A program made the position numbers and the translations under genes. Under the pieces are notes generated by a model. It was not told the origin of the DNA, did no database searches, and saw only the letters and a program-made list of their open reading frames with translations. 64,000 bases of DNA from Flavobacterium sp. N2270. GTDB taxonomy: Bacteria; Bacteroidota; Bacteroidia; Flavobacteriales; Flavobacteriaceae. The DNA is taken from the NCBI RefSeq assembly GCF_025947225.1, contig NZ_CP110005.1, positions 1,426,001 to 1,490,000 of the forward strand. Reading direction: 5' to 3'. Shown piece by piece: positions 17,088 to 25,994 of this stretch. Within the stretch, counting starts at the first letter, position 1. Each line of letters starts with the position of its first letter.

Positions 17088-18029
17088 ATGAAAAAAGTTT
17101 TTATTGTATCAGTTGTATTTGCGTTTTTTGGTTGTAAAGAAGTAATTAAAAACGAAGTTGCTCAAAAGCTAAAAGTAGACGAGGTTTTGTATGAATTCGA
17201 TGAACCTGTAGTAACCGAAAATTTTGTAATGACTACTAAAGAAGATTTATTAGGTTATTGGGTTGGGGATTTTAAAAGCGATTTAACCGTTGAAGAAGAA
17301 AGAGAATTTGCCGATTCTGAAGATTATTACGAGTATAATTATAATAAACAGATTTCTATTTCAATTGATAAAATTAAAGACACTCTTGTTAATGGACATT
17401 CAATAGTGAGTGGTAATATAAGACCCTTTCATGGAAGTTTGTTTGAAGATGAAAAAGGCTTCTATTTTAAAGTTTCAGAGCCAGGAGATGATAAATACGA
17501 TGGGAAATTTGAATTTTCAATTTTAAAAAACGATAGCATAATTAATGGAAAATGGCAAGCAAATGAAATTTTAAAAATAGATAGAAGAAGTTTAAAATTA
17601 TACAAAAAAGTATTTGTGTACAGTGCTGATAATGAACTAAGTCATGAGTTTGTTGATTGGGATAAGTCAAAAAAAGTAAAGTATAAAGAAGTTGATAATG
17701 AAAAAGAGTATGAATGGGAAGATGAAGAGTATTTTACTACAACTGAAGCTGTTTTAAAGGTAAATGCTTCTAAAGATAAAATAACTAAAGAATTTGCTGA
17801 GAATTTGTCTAAAGCAGATATTTTTATTTTAAGAAATTCTATTTATGCTCGTCATGGTTATTCATTTAAAAATCGTCAATTACGTTTGTATTTTGAAAAT
17901 TATAATTGGTATATGCCTGTTTTTACAGATGTTAAAAAATCATTTACAAAAATAGAACTTGCGAATATAGATTTGTTGCTTTTGTATGAAGAAAATGCAG
18001 AAGAATATTATGATAGATTTGGAAGGTAA
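17088..18029 (+). CDS. Lipoprotein with C-terminal YARHG domain
   Basis: Leader MKKVFIVSVVFAFFGC is a lipoprotein signal with Cys16. The middle part is acidic and beta-rich (FKVSEPGDDKYDG, EWEDEEYF). The C-terminal ~60 residues (about 250-310) form a YARHG domain: RNSIYARHGYSFKNRQLRLYF, then NWYMPVFTD. This extracellular module has the YARHG signature and is usually found on surface proteins. Its biochemical role is unknown. The stop overlaps the next start by one base (TAATG), so it is coupled to the DUF2306 gene. Confidence 0.88.
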   Translation: MKKVFIVSVVFAFFGCKEVIKNEVAQKLKVDEVLYEFDEPVVTENFVMTTKEDLLGYWVGDFKSDLTVEEEREFADSEDYYEYNYNKQISISIDKIKDTLVNGHSIVSGNIRPFHGSLFEDEKGFYFKVSEPGDDKYDGKFEFSILKNDSIINGKWQANEILKIDRRSLKLYKKVFVYSADNELSHEFVDWDKSKKVKYKEVDNEKEYEWEDEEYFTTTEAVLKVNASKDKITKEFAENLSKADIFILRNSIYARHGYSFKNRQLRLYFENYNWYMPVFTDVKKSFTKIELANIDLLLLYEENAEEYYDRFGR

Positions 18030-18673
18030 TGAAATTAATTAAAATTTTAATCGTTGTAGGTTATTTTTACTTTACGTTTTTACTACTTTTAATTACACTT
18101 CAATACATCCCTTTAAATTTTGAAGTTACATTCTTGAAATTAAAACAAGAAGAAGTTAAATTATCCTATTATAATATTGCTTTTTTTACACATGTTTATA
18201 CGAGTATATTTCTCGTATTGATAGGTTGGATTCAATTTTGGACTTTTTTTAGAAAAAAATACACCAACTTACATAGGTTAATTGGAAAATTTTATATTCT
18301 CATAATTCTTATGTTTTCAGGGCCTTCAGCTTTAATAATGGGTTGCTTTGCAAATGGAGGAATTTACTCTAAAATTTCATTCATCATACTATCAATTTTG
18401 TGGCTTTTATTTACTTATATGTCATATTCATATGCTAAAAATCAAAACTTCAGAGAACATCAAAAATTTGCAATAAGAAGTTTTGCATTAACATTATCTG
18501 CTATTTCATTACGCCTTTTCAAATACATTATTGTATTTTTGTTTCACCCGCTTCCAATGGATACTTATCGAATAGTTTCATGGTTAGGTTGGGTTTTCAA
18601 TCTAATAATCGCCGAAATAATTATAATTTACATATTTCGAAATAAAATTAAAAATGGAATTAAAATTAAATAG
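18029..18673 (+). CDS. DUF2306-type membrane protein
   Basis: The 214-residue protein has about six probable membrane helices. The positions of WIQFWTFFRKKYTNLHRLIGKFYI (near 67-90) and a NFREHQKFAIRSFALT segment (near 155) give the His-rich DUF2306 pattern with conserved His residues in or near helices (NLHRLIG, REHQKF). Such proteins are thought to be membrane heme- or quinone-related, but no function is established. It is preceded by the YARHG lipoprotein (1-base overlap) and overlaps the following exonuclease gene by 20 bases, so all three form one translationally coupled unit. Confidence 0.85.
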   Translation: MKLIKILIVVGYFYFTFLLLLITLQYIPLNFEVTFLKLKQEEVKLSYYNIAFFTHVYTSIFLVLIGWIQFWTFFRKKYTNLHRLIGKFYILIILMFSGPSALIMGCFANGGIYSKISFIILSILWLLFTYMSYSYAKNQNFREHQKFAIRSFALTLSAISLRLFKYIIVFLFHPLPMDTYRIVSWLGWVFNLIIAEIIIIYIFRNKIKNGIKIK

Positions 18674-19424
18674 ACCAATTTGCTTTTTTGACTTAGAAAC
18701 TACAGGAATAGATGTTGCAAAAGACAGAATAGTTGAAATAGCAGTGGTTAAAATATACCCAAACGGAAATAAAGAAAGCAAAACATGGTTGGTGAATCCT
18801 ACGATTCCAATTCCGCCGCAAACTACAGCGGTTCATGGAATTACTGACGAAAAAGTTGCAAATGAACCAACGTTTAATGAACTAGCTCCGCATGTGTATA
18901 ACATGATAAAAGATAGTGACTTGGCTGGTTTTAATTCCGATCGCTTTGATATTCCATTGTTGGCAGAAGAAATGCTTCGTGCTGGTGTCGATTTTGACAT
19001 GAAAAATCGAGTTTCGGTAGATGTGCAAACTATTTTTCATAAAAAAGAAGAGCGTACCCTAAGTGCTGCGTATAAATTTTATTGCGGCGAAACATTAGAA
19101 AATGCTCATAGTGCTAATGCAGATACAGAAGCAACTTACGAAATATTAAAAGCTCAATTAGATCGTTATCCCGACTTGGAAAATGATATGAAGACACTTT
19201 CTGAATTCACAACACGTAAAAAATCAGTTGATTTTGCTGGATTTATAGCTATGAATAAAGAAGGGAAAGAGGTTTTTTCTTTTGGAAAACATAAAGGGGT
19301 TTTAGTTGATGAAGTTTTGGAAAATGAACCTGGGTATTTTAATTGGTTGCAAAATGCTGATTTTCCTTTGTATACTAAAAAAGTGTTGACTGCAATTAAG
19401 TTAAGAAAATTGAATACTAAATAA
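18654..19424 (+). CDS. DnaQ-like 3'-5' exonuclease
   Basis: DEDDh-family exonuclease. Exo I motif is FFDLETTG (near 11-18), Exo II GFNSDRFDIPLL (near 93-104), Exo III the HSANADTEATYEIL stretch (near 150) with catalytic His and Asp. The C-terminal part has FGKHKGVLVDEVLE and PGYFNWLQNADFP, the small exonuclease-associated domain common in flavobacterial homologues. At 256 residues it is longer than a bare epsilon subunit. The start ATG lies inside the end of the DUF2306 gene (20-base overlap). It may act in DNA repair or RNA turnover; it is not demonstrably the Pol III proofreading subunit. Confidence 0.92.
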   Translation: MELKLNRPICFFDLETTGIDVAKDRIVEIAVVKIYPNGNKESKTWLVNPTIPIPPQTTAVHGITDEKVANEPTFNELAPHVYNMIKDSDLAGFNSDRFDIPLLAEEMLRAGVDFDMKNRVSVDVQTIFHKKEERTLSAAYKFYCGETLENAHSANADTEATYEILKAQLDRYPDLENDMKTLSEFTTRKKSVDFAGFIAMNKEGKEVFSFGKHKGVLVDEVLENEPGYFNWLQNADFPLYTKKVLTAIKLRKLNTK

Positions 19425-19442
19425 GGATTTTATACGTACAAG

Positions 19443-20054
19443 ATGAAAATAATTTGTATTGGTCGAAATTATGCAGATCATATTTCGGAACTTAATAACG
19501 AAAAACCAGATGAACCAGTAATTTTTATGAAAGCAGATTCTTCTGTTTTGTTAAAAAAATTTCCGTTTGTAATTCCTGAATTTACGAATGATGTTCATCA
19601 TGAAGTAGAATTATTGGTAAAGATTAATAAAGTTGGAAAATATATCGATAAAAAATTTGCTCATAAATATTATGATGAAATAGGTTTAGGAATCGACTTC
19701 ACAGCAAGAGATTTGCAAAGTAAGTTAAAAGAAAAAGGTTTGCCTTGGGAAAAAGCAAAGGCATTTGACGGCTCAGCGGTTATAAGTGACTTTTTGCCGA
19801 AAAATAATTTTTCTTCACTAGAAAATATTAACTTTGAGTTAAGGAATAATAATGAAGTCGTTCAAAAAGGAAACTCTAATTTAATGTTGTGGAAAATTGA
19901 TGAGTTAATAGCTTATGTTTCGCAATTTTTTACGCTTAAAAAAGGAGATATTATCTTTACAGGAACTCCAAAAGGTGTTGCAAAAGTTTCTCCAGGCGAT
20001 TTACTTGAGGGTTTTTTAGAAAATAAACAAATGTTTAAAATTAACATAAAGTAA
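19443..20054 (+). CDS. Fumarylacetoacetate hydrolase family protein
   Basis: The 203-residue FAH-fold protein has the family core IGRNYADHISELNNE, the metal-binding HHEVELLVKI motif (near 58) and the FTARDLQSKLKEKG and FTGTPKGV segments. It is a short-type member: isomerase, hydrolase or oxaloacetate decarboxylase activities occur in this group and cannot be distinguished here. It begins 18 bases after the exonuclease and ends two bases before the Hpt gene, so it is in the same run of plus-strand genes as CinA. Conserved synteny with CinA and Hpt appears typical for flavobacteria, from memory. Confidence 0.92.
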   Translation: MKIICIGRNYADHISELNNEKPDEPVIFMKADSSVLLKKFPFVIPEFTNDVHHEVELLVKINKVGKYIDKKFAHKYYDEIGLGIDFTARDLQSKLKEKGLPWEKAKAFDGSAVISDFLPKNNFSSLENINFELRNNNEVVQKGNSNLMLWKIDELIAYVSQFFTLKKGDIIFTGTPKGVAKVSPGDLLEGFLENKQMFKINIK

Positions 20055-20055
20055 A

Positions 20056-20406
20056 ATGGCATTACAGTATAATTTATCTAAAGTATATGAAATTTCAGAA
20101 AATGACACTGATTTTGCACATCAAATTGTGACACTTTTTCTTGCTGAAGTACCAGAGGAAATAGCTTCTATTAAAATGGGAATTGAAGAAAAAGATTATA
20201 CCAGAGTTTATACAGCTTCTCATAAGATAAAGCCTTCTTTAGATTTATTAGGAATGGATATTGCTTATGAAGAAAATATTCAAATTATGTCTTGGGCTAA
20301 ATCACAAGGTAAACGAAAAGAAATTATTGAAGTTTATAAATCTTTAAAAGATAGGGTTGATTTATCAGTAAAAGAGATAAAAAAAGACTTCAAAATTCAC
20401 ACTTAA
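20056..20406 (+). CDS. Hpt (histidine phosphotransfer) domain protein
   Basis: A single-domain phosphotransfer protein of 116 residues, helical throughout. The conserved segment is [14 protein letters not shown], placing the phosphorylatable His at residue 56; the canonical Hpt pattern is AHxLKGxxxxLG, and here Lys57 and Lys59 flank it. It would relay phosphate between a hybrid kinase and a response regulator, neither of which is in the window. It starts two bases after the FAH-family gene and ends seven before cinA, suggesting an operon, although no functional link to either neighbour is apparent. Confidence 0.88.
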   Translation: MALQYNLSKVYEISENDTDFAHQIVTLFLAEVPEEIASIKMGIEEKDYTRVYTASHKIKPSLDLLGMDIAYEENIQIMSWAKSQGKRKEIIEVYKSLKDRVDLSVKEIKKDFKIHT

Positions 20407-20413
20407 AAAAATT

Positions 20414-21661
20414 ATGACTGCCTCAATTGTAACCATTGGCGATGAAATTCTCATCGGCCAAATTATTGATACAAATTCTTCCTATATAGCAAAAGCTCTT
20501 GATAAAATTGGAATTGAAACAACTGAAATGTTTTCTATTTCTGATGATGAAAACCACATTGTTTCTACATTTAATAAACTGCAAAACAATGTTGATATAG
20601 TAATTATTACAGGAGGGTTAGGCCCGACTAAAGATGATGTTACTAAGAAAACTTTTTGTGCTTATTTTGAAGATACGTTGATAAATAATGATGAAGTTTT
20701 AAATCATGTAACCGAATTAATTGAAGGTTTTTATAAAAGACCAATTTCCCAAATCAATAAAGATCAGGCATTGGTGCCTTCAAAGGCAAAAGTGTTATTT
20801 AATAAAGTAGGAACTGCTCCAGGAATGTGGATGGAAAAAGAAAATACTGTTTTTATTTCCTTGCCCGGTGTTCCTTATGAAATGAAATACTTAATTGATG
20901 AAGAAATAATTCCAGCCTTGGTCAAAAAGTTTGAGCGCCCATATATTATTCATAAAACCATAATGACTTATGGGAAAGGTGAAAGTTTGCTTGCAGAAGA
21001 AATTGAAGATTGGGAAAATAATCTTCCTTCCTTTATTAAATTAGCCTATTTGCCAAGTCCAGGAAGGGTTAGATTGCGATTAACAGCAAGAGGTAAAGAT
21101 GAGCAAATATTAAAAATTGCAATTGAAGTTGAGGTTGAAAAACTTCAAAAAATAATTCCGAATGATATTGTTGGTTTTGATGATGATGAGCCAATTGAAA
21201 AAATAGTTGGAAATTTACTTAAAGATAAAAAAATGACTTTAGCTACGGCTGAAAGTTGTACTGGGGGAAAAATAGCGCAATTAATTACTTCAATTCCGGG
21301 TGCTTCAAGCTATTTTAAAGGTGGTTTGGTTACTTATGCTACTGAAACTAAAATTAGTTTATTAGGAATTGACTCTAATTTAATTGAAAAATATTCGGTA
21401 GTAAGTAAAGAAGTAGTTCAAGAAATGGCACAGTCTGTTCAACGAATTTTAAAAACTGATTTTGCAATTGCTACCACTGGAAATGCAGGTCCTTTAAAGG
21501 GAGATTCTGATGTTGAAATGGGGACGGTTTTTATTTCGATTAGTACTCCAAATCAAGTTATTGTGGAAGAATTTAACTTTGGACAGCCTAGAGAAAAAGT
21601 GATTGACAGAAGTGTAAACAAAGCTTTAGAAATTTTATATAAAGAAATTTTAAAAAATTAA
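20414..21661 (+). CDS. cinA: CinA family protein (NMN deamidase-related)
   Basis: The 415-residue protein has two domains. The N-terminal molybdopterin-binding-like domain (about 1-170) has [14 protein letters not shown] and [14 protein letters not shown]. The C-terminal CinA domain (about 255-412) has [17 protein letters not shown], the amidase-type NMN deamidase core with its Ser/Thr-rich nucleotide pocket, plus NAGP motif elements ([13 protein letters not shown]). Some members hydrolyse NMN to NaMN and ammonia, recycling pyridine nucleotides; others act on ADP-ribose. It is the last gene before the rpmB group, but an 80-base gap and separate promoter-like sequence follow. Confidence 0.95.
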   Translation: MTASIVTIGDEILIGQIIDTNSSYIAKALDKIGIETTEMFSISDDENHIVSTFNKLQNNVDIVIITGGLGPTKDDVTKKTFCAYFEDTLINNDEVLNHVTELIEGFYKRPISQINKDQALVPSKAKVLFNKVGTAPGMWMEKENTVFISLPGVPYEMKYLIDEEIIPALVKKFERPYIIHKTIMTYGKGESLLAEEIEDWENNLPSFIKLAYLPSPGRVRLRLTARGKDEQILKIAIEVEVEKLQKIIPNDIVGFDDDEPIEKIVGNLLKDKKMTLATAESCTGGKIAQLITSIPGASSYFKGGLVTYATETKISLLGIDSNLIEKYSVVSKEVVQEMAQSVQRILKTDFAIATTGNAGPLKGDSDVEMGTVFISISTPNQVIVEEFNFGQPREKVIDRSVNKALEILYKEILKN

Positions 21662-21741
21662 TTAAAGAATGTTGTTTGATATTATAAATTTTTGTTTCTT
21701 TGCACCCTGATTTTGAATAACGATATAAAGATTATAGAATA

Positions 21742-21978
21742 ATGTCAAGAGTTTGTGAACTTACAGGAAAAAGAGCAATGGTAGGAAACAATGTTTCTCA
21801 CGCTATGAATAAAACTAAGAGAAAATTCTCAGTTAATTTAGTTAAGAAACGTTTTTACATTCCAGAGGAAGATAAATGGGTTACTTTGAAAATATCTACT
21901 GCTGCATTAAAAACAATTAATAAACTTGGTATTTCTGCTGTTTTGAAAAAAGCAAAAGCAGACGGATTTGTAAAATAA
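21742..21978 (+). CDS. rpmB: 50S ribosomal protein L28
   Basis: A 78-residue large-subunit ribosomal protein. MSRVCELTGKRAMVGNNVSHA and TKRKFSVNLVKKRFY are typical of L28. The upstream region (about 21700) carries a TTTCTTTGCACC stretch, the likely core promoter of the rpmB-rpmG-DUF4295 group. Length and basic charge are normal. It is followed 26 bases later by rpmG. Confidence 0.99.
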   Translation: MSRVCELTGKRAMVGNNVSHAMNKTKRKFSVNLVKKRFYIPEEDKWVTLKISTAALKTINKLGISAVLKKAKADGFVK

Positions 21979-22004
21979 TTCGATAACCGAAAATAATATA
22001 TAAA

Positions 22005-22187
22005 ATGGCAAAGAAAGGTAATAGAATTCAGGTTATATTAGAATGTACTGAGCACAAAGCTTCTGGCGTTGCTGGAACATCTCGTTATATCACTACAAAA
22101 AACAAAAAGAATACTCCAGACAGACTTGAGATTAAAAAGTTTAATCCTGTTTTAAAAAGAGTAACAGTTCATAAAGAAATTAAATAA
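22005..22187 (+). CDS. rpmG: 50S ribosomal protein L33
   Basis: A 60-residue large-subunit ribosomal protein: [18 protein letters not shown], then [18 protein letters not shown]. Only one Cys (residue 14) is present, so it is the zinc-free (C-minus) form of L33. It sits between rpmB and the DUF4295 gene in one transcript. Confidence 0.99.
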   Translation: MAKKGNRIQVILECTEHKASGVAGTSRYITTKNKKNTPDRLEIKKFNPVLKRVTVHKEIK

Positions 22188-22194
22188 TTAAGTC

Positions 22195-22347
22195 ATGGCA
22201 AAGAAAACCGTAGCATCTTTACAAACATCTTCTAAAAGATTAACAAAAGCTATAAAAATGGTTAAGTCTCCAAAAACTGGTGCTTATACATTTGTTGAAG
22301 CAGTTATGGCTCCAGAATTAGTTGATGATTTCTTAAGCAAGAAATAA
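22195..22347 (+). CDS. DUF4295 small basic protein, 50 residues
   Basis: The frame reads MAKKTVASLQTSSKRLTKAI, then KMVKSPKTGAYTFVEAVM and APELVDDFLSKK. Small basic proteins of this kind always follow rpmG in flavobacterial genomes, as far as I recall, where they are annotated DUF4295. It begins seven bases after the rpmG stop. The basic composition and ribosomal neighbourhood suggest a ribosome-associated role, but that is inference. It is closed by the hairpin at 22371-22400. Confidence 0.92.
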   Translation: MAKKTVASLQTSSKRLTKAIKMVKSPKTGAYTFVEAVMAPELVDDFLSKK

Positions 22348-22370
22348 TTTGTAAATACAATATATAGAAG

Positions 22371-22400
22371 AGCTGCTTTCGTTTGAAAGTAGCTTTTTTA
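22371..22400 (+). terminator. Terminator of the rpmB-rpmG-DUF4295 transcript
   Basis: AGCTGCTTTC and GAAAGTAGCT form a stem with a GTTT loop (one G-T pair), followed by T7. It immediately precedes the ftsY promoter. Confidence 0.88.
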
Positions 22401-22404
22401 TTTT

Positions 22405-22412
22405 TACATTTG
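22405..22412 (+). promoter_or_regulatory. -7 box of the ftsY promoter
   Basis: TACATTTG, five bases after the preceding terminator's T-run. A TTTG at about 22382 is a candidate -33 box but lies inside the terminator loop. It fixes the ftsY start at 22434 rather than further upstream. Confidence 0.65.
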
Positions 22413-22433
22413 TTTTATAATTTCGATAATAAC

Positions 22434-23414
22434 ATGAGCTTCTTTAAAAAAATATTTTCTTCAGATAAAAAAGACCCTAATCTAAGCGAGCAAGAGAAAA
22501 AAACTCTTGATAAAGGATTAGAGAAATCTAAAACAACATTTTTTTCTAAACTGTCTAAAGCAGTTGCTGGAAAAACAAAAGTTGATGATGATGTATTAGA
22601 CAACCTTGAGGAAATATTAGTTTCTTCAGATGTTGGTGTTACTACCACACTAAAAATTATTGAAAGAATTGAAAAACGAGTTGCTGTAGATAAGTATTTA
22701 GGAACTAGTGAGCTCAATCAAATTTTAAGAGAGGAAATAGCTGGTCTTTTGTCTGAAAATAATACAGATGCCGCCGTTGATTATTCAATAGTTAAGGATG
22801 TTAAACCTTATGTAATAATGGTCGTTGGTGTAAATGGTGTTGGTAAAACTACTACTATTGGTAAACTGGCAAGTCAATTTAAAAAGGCAGGATATAGTGT
22901 TGTATTAGGTGCTGCAGATACTTTTAGAGCTGCTGCGATTGATCAACTGCAAATTTGGGCAGATAGAGTAGGTGTGCCAATTGTAAGACAACAAATGGGA
23001 AGTGACCCTGCTTCTGTTGCTTTTGATACTTTACAATCTGCTGTTTCTCAAAATGCCGATATTGTAATTATTGATACAGCTGGTCGTTTGCACAATAAAG
23101 TTAATTTAATGAATGAATTAACAAAGGTTAAACGTGTTATGCAAAAAGTTGTACCAAATGCACCTCATGATGTAATGTTAGTTTTAGACGGTTCAACAGG
23201 TCAAAATGCATTTGAACAAGCAAAGCAATTTACTGCAGCTACAGAAGTAACAAGTTTAGCTGTTACAAAATTAGACGGTACTGCAAAAGGTGGTGTTGTT
23301 ATAGGAATTTCTGATCAATTTAAAATACCCGTTAGATATATTGGAGTAGGTGAAGGAATAAATGATCTTCAAGTATTTAATAAACATGAGTTTGTTGATT
23401 CTTTCTTTAAATAA
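22434..23414 (+). CDS. ftsY: Signal recognition particle receptor FtsY
   Basis: The membrane-associated GTPase that receives SRP-ribosome complexes. The 326-residue protein has a short charged N-terminal region, then the N domain and GTPase G domain: VVGVNGVGKTTTIGKLA (G1), DTFRAAAIDQL (G2/insert), IIDTAGRLHN (G3), TKLDGTAKGG (G4) and GVGEGINDLQVF near the end. I chose ATG at 22434 (MSFFKKIF) because the longer frame would start at 22383 inside the upstream terminator and its extra residues look like a random hydrophobic stretch. A long acidic A-domain is absent. Confidence 0.97.
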   Translation: MSFFKKIFSSDKKDPNLSEQEKKTLDKGLEKSKTTFFSKLSKAVAGKTKVDDDVLDNLEEILVSSDVGVTTTLKIIERIEKRVAVDKYLGTSELNQILREEIAGLLSENNTDAAVDYSIVKDVKPYVIMVVGVNGVGKTTTIGKLASQFKKAGYSVVLGAADTFRAAAIDQLQIWADRVGVPIVRQQMGSDPASVAFDTLQSAVSQNADIVIIDTAGRLHNKVNLMNELTKVKRVMQKVVPNAPHDVMLVLDGSTGQNAFEQAKQFTAATEVTSLAVTKLDGTAKGGVVIGISDQFKIPVRYIGVGEGINDLQVFNKHEFVDSFFK

Positions 23415-23417
23415 TTT

Positions 23418-23597
23418 ATGAAAATAATTTCTTTCTTTAGAAATGCTTCTCCACTAAAATTAGTTGGTTTAGCAGTAGTTTTAGCCTTACCAGCAACTTT
23501 TATAGAAGAATCTTTTCCAACAATTTTTATAATGCTTAGATTGTGTTCTTTTGCATTATTAATGTACATAGTTGTTAAACTTCTCTTTAAGGGTTAA
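23418..23597 (+). CDS. Small membrane protein, 59 residues
   Basis: The frame starts at ATG four bases after the ftsY stop and reads MKIISFFRNASPLKLVGLAV, continuing with two hydrophobic stretches (about 14-28 and 34-56). It has a basic N-terminus and no Cys pair. Tight spacing suggests co-transcription with ftsY. Its last 11 bases overlap the convergent serine hydrolase gene (stop at 23587), so the two genes share their ends and no terminator fits between. I do not recognise a family. Confidence 0.65.
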   Translation: MKIISFFRNASPLKLVGLAVVLALPATFIEESFPTIFIMLRLCSFALLMYIVVKLLFKG

Positions 23598-24651
23598 TGA
23601 CAGCATTTATTTTTTGCCATAGTACTTCGTCAAAATCTGATAATGCAGCAGTTTGGGTATCAGCGGCATTTCCCATTCGTATAATTACTAGTTTTTTACT
23701 TGGTACAACATATATTTTTTGATCGTCTAAACCTAATGCCATAAACATATCATTTGGCCCAGATGGAATAATACTTCCATTAAATTGAAATTGAGAACTT
23801 GGTAGGTGGTAACTTGTTTTTCCATTAAGCCACCATAAATAACCATAACTCAGATTAATATTTTGTGAAGTAGTAGTTGAATTTGTAAAAAAATCTTGAT
23901 TTACAATTTGTGTTCCATTCCAGTTTCCTTTATTTAAAGAAAGCAGTCCAAAACGTGCCATACTTCGTGTATTGCTCCAATATACATTTTCAGTTATAGT
24001 TTGTAGCCATAAACCTGTCATTCCAATAGGTGTTTTTAATTTTAAATTAAAATAGTTATCCCAAGTTTGGCCTGTAGTTTGAGCAATTACATCTTGAAGT
24101 TTAAAAAACACGCTATGATAAGCCCATCTTGTACCCGCATCGGCAACATAAGTTAAACTTGCCGGATCAATTGCATCATTTGTGTCGTCTAGTCCAGAAG
24201 TCATGGTTAATAGATTTTTGCAGGTAATAAGATTTTCTTTAGCTAAAGTTGCGCTTGTCCATCCCGTTCCAATATAATCAGAAACTTTATTGTTTATATT
24301 TATAAATCCTTCTTCTTCGGCTATACCAGTAATTGTTGTTGTTAGCGTTTTTCCTGCACTAGCCCAATACCAGGGAGTACTTGAAGTGTGTCCGTTAAAA
24401 TAATTTTCCATAACAATCCTTCCATTGTATAGAACCATAAAACTTTTTGTGTTCTTTAATTCCAAATAATCTAGTAATGGTTGAACTTGACTTTCATTCC
24501 ATCCAAGTTCTGTGATTGTTTTAGTTTCCCAAGTAGAACTATTATTGGGTGGAAAATACATTGCTTCAACTGAAGAATTTTCTTCTGGATTTGAACAACT
24601 ATAAAATAATATTGCTAACGTAATCAGTTTTATGTATTTCCATTTTTTCAT
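23587..24651 (-). CDS. Serine hydrolase of the beta-lactamase class C / penicillin-binding family
   Basis: A lipoprotein: leader ends LAILFYSC, giving Cys19 as lipidation site. The nucleophile motif is S98-A-G-K101 (WYWASAGKTLT), the SxxK of this fold. The second motif, usually YxN or YxS, fits WAYHSVFFKL near residue 178. A KTG-like third motif is unclear; an AYLWWLNGKTSY segment (near 270) may supply it. Members include esterases, D-amino peptidases and PBPs. It acts at the periplasmic face of the outer or inner membrane. It is single, with an own promoter, and convergent to the small membrane protein. Confidence 0.9.
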   Translation of the reverse strand: MKKWKYIKLITLAILFYSCSNPEENSSVEAMYFPPNNSSTWETKTITELGWNESQVQPLLDYLELKNTKSFMVLYNGRIVMENYFNGHTSSTPWYWASAGKTLTTTITGIAEEEGFININNKVSDYIGTGWTSATLAKENLITCKNLLTMTSGLDDTNDAIDPASLTYVADAGTRWAYHSVFFKLQDVIAQTTGQTWDNYFNLKLKTPIGMTGLWLQTITENVYWSNTRSMARFGLLSLNKGNWNGTQIVNQDFFTNSTTTSQNINLSYGYLWWLNGKTSYHLPSSQFQFNGSIIPSGPNDMFMALGLDDQKIYVVPSKKLVIIRMGNAADTQTAALSDFDEVLWQKINAVINP

Positions 24652-24740
24652 CTTCTACTTTTTTATTAGATATTAAAAATAAGAAATAGTTTAATTCTGT
24701 AATTAATATTGTAATTTTATTTTTTCAAAAAGAAAGTGTT

Positions 24741-25163
24741 ATGAAGCATATAAAAATCATTTTAGGTTTGTTTTTTTTAACTTTGGTGTCTTGTAAATCT
24801 GATGTTAAACCTGAGAACTTGGTTGAATTGAATGGGTTTTGGGAAATCATAAAAGTTGAAATGCCGGACGGTTCTTCAAAAGAATTTAAAGTTAATGAAA
24901 CCATCGATTTTATTAAATTTGAAAAAATGAGTGGTTCAAGAAATAAAGTGATTCCTCAATTAGATGGTACTTTATTATCTAATAATCTTTCTGAAAAATT
25001 TACGGTTGTCGATAAACAAGGTGTTTTTTGGTTCAATTATAAAACAGAGCATACAACATGGGAAGAAGAATTAATTAAAATTACAAAAGAAGAACTGGTT
25101 GTAAAAAACAGTAATGATTTGATTTATTTTTATAAAAAAAGAACCGATTTAAAAACTGAATAA
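24741..25163 (+). CDS. Lipocalin-like lipoprotein
   Basis: Leader MKHIKIILGLFFLTLVSC ends in a lipobox with Cys18. The mature 120 residues begin with a WEIIKVEMPDGSS-type N-terminus and have the strand alternation and final basic segment of the small lipocalin-like domain found in many flavobacterial lipoproteins. The family assignment is from pattern only. It is followed one base later by the DUF721 gene, so they are co-transcribed; why is unclear. Confidence 0.75.
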   Translation: MKHIKIILGLFFLTLVSCKSDVKPENLVELNGFWEIIKVEMPDGSSKEFKVNETIDFIKFEKMSGSRNKVIPQLDGTLLSNNLSEKFTVVDKQGVFWFNYKTEHTTWEEELIKITKEELVVKNSNDLIYFYKKRTDLKTE

Positions 25164-25164
25164 A

Positions 25165-25461
25165 ATGGCAAAACGATTTAATGAGGAGCAATCTATTCAA
25201 GATGTTTTAAAAAATTTCATTTCACATAATAAACTTCAAGGAGGAATTGATAAAGTTGAAGTTAAAGAAGTCTGGTTTAACTTAATGGGAAATGGTGTTG
25301 CTAATTATACTGAAGAAGTAGAGTTAAGAAAGGAGACTCTTTATGTAAAATTAACTTCGGCTGTATTAAGAGAAGAGTTAATGTTTGGTAGAGATAAAAT
25401 AATTAAAATGATTAATCAAGAAATTGGAAAAGAAGTTGTTAAAACTTTAGTTTTAAGATAA
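25165..25461 (+). CDS. DUF721 (DciA-like) protein
   Basis: A 98-residue basic cytosolic protein. The DUF721 segments RFNEEQSIQDVLKNFI, VWFNLMGNGVANYT and LREELMFGRDKIIKMIN are visible; the C-terminus ends IGKEVVKTLVLR. Family members with an extra domain (DciA) load the replicative helicase; this short one has only the shared core. It is separated from ndk by a convergent terminator. Confidence 0.88.
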   Translation: MAKRFNEEQSIQDVLKNFISHNKLQGGIDKVEVKEVWFNLMGNGVANYTEEVELRKETLYVKLTSAVLREELMFGRDKIIKMINQEIGKEVVKTLVLR

Positions 25462-25462
25462 T

Positions 25463-25495
25463 GAAAAAGCCATTCAGTTATGAATGGCTTTTTTA
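25463..25495. terminator. Bidirectional terminator between DUF721 and ndk
   Basis: AAAAGCCATTC and GAATGGCTTTT form a perfect stem with a six-base loop and T-run, between convergent genes. Confidence 0.92.
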
Positions 25496-25510
25496 TAGAA
25501 ATATATTTTA

Positions 25511-25930
25511 TTAGAACATTTCTCTTCCAGCAAAATGAAATGCACTTTCAATAGCTGCATTTTCGTCAGAATCTGAACCATGAACTGCATTTTCTCCCAT
25601 AGAAGTTGCATATTTTTGACGAATAGTTCCTTCAGCGGCTTCAGCAGGGTTTGTAGCACCAATTAAAGTTCTAAAATCTGCAACTGCATTTTCTTTTTCT
25701 AAGATAGCAGCCACAATTGGACCTCTTGTCATAAATTCAACTAACTCACCATAAAAAGGTCTTTCAGCATGTACTGCATAAAATTCTTTAGCATCAGCTA
25801 CAGTAAGTTGTGTTAATTTCATTGCTACAATTCTGAAACCACCTTCAGTAATCATATTTAAAATTCCACCAATGTGTCCATTTTCAACACCATCTGGTTT
25901 AATCATTGTAAAAGTTCTATTCGTTGCCAT
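25511..25930 (-). CDS. ndk: Nucleoside diphosphate kinase
   Basis: Transfers the gamma phosphate of NTPs to NDPs through a phosphohistidine. The 139-residue protein has the KPDGV core ([14 protein letters not shown] near 9) and the active-site segment [12 protein letters not shown], placing the catalytic His at residue 117. Length and the C-terminal sequence are normal for the bacterial enzyme. It is monocistronic, with the TACTTTTG promoter box at 25953-25960 and the terminator at 25463-25495. Confidence 0.98.
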   Translation of the reverse strand: MATNRTFTMIKPDGVENGHIGGILNMITEGGFRIVAMKLTQLTVADAKEFYAVHAERPFYGELVEFMTRGPIVAAILEKENAVADFRTLIGATNPAEAAEGTIRQKYATSMGENAVHGSDSDENAAIESAFHFAGREMF

Positions 25931-25952
25931 AACGTTTATTTTAAATTTTGTG

Positions 25953-25960
25953 CAAAAGTA
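25953..25960 (-). promoter_or_regulatory. -7 box of the ndk promoter
   Basis: Minus-strand TACTTTTG followed by CA, 23 bases above the ndk ATG. Confidence 0.6.
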
Positions 25961-25994
25961 CTATTTTAGTAGCTAAAAACAATATTTATTTTAT

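Noticed and set aside
22383..22433. N-terminal extension of FtsY beginning MKVAFLFLHLF
   Set aside because: It would start inside the terminator hairpin of the ribosomal group, and a promoter -7 box lies downstream of it at 22405-22412.
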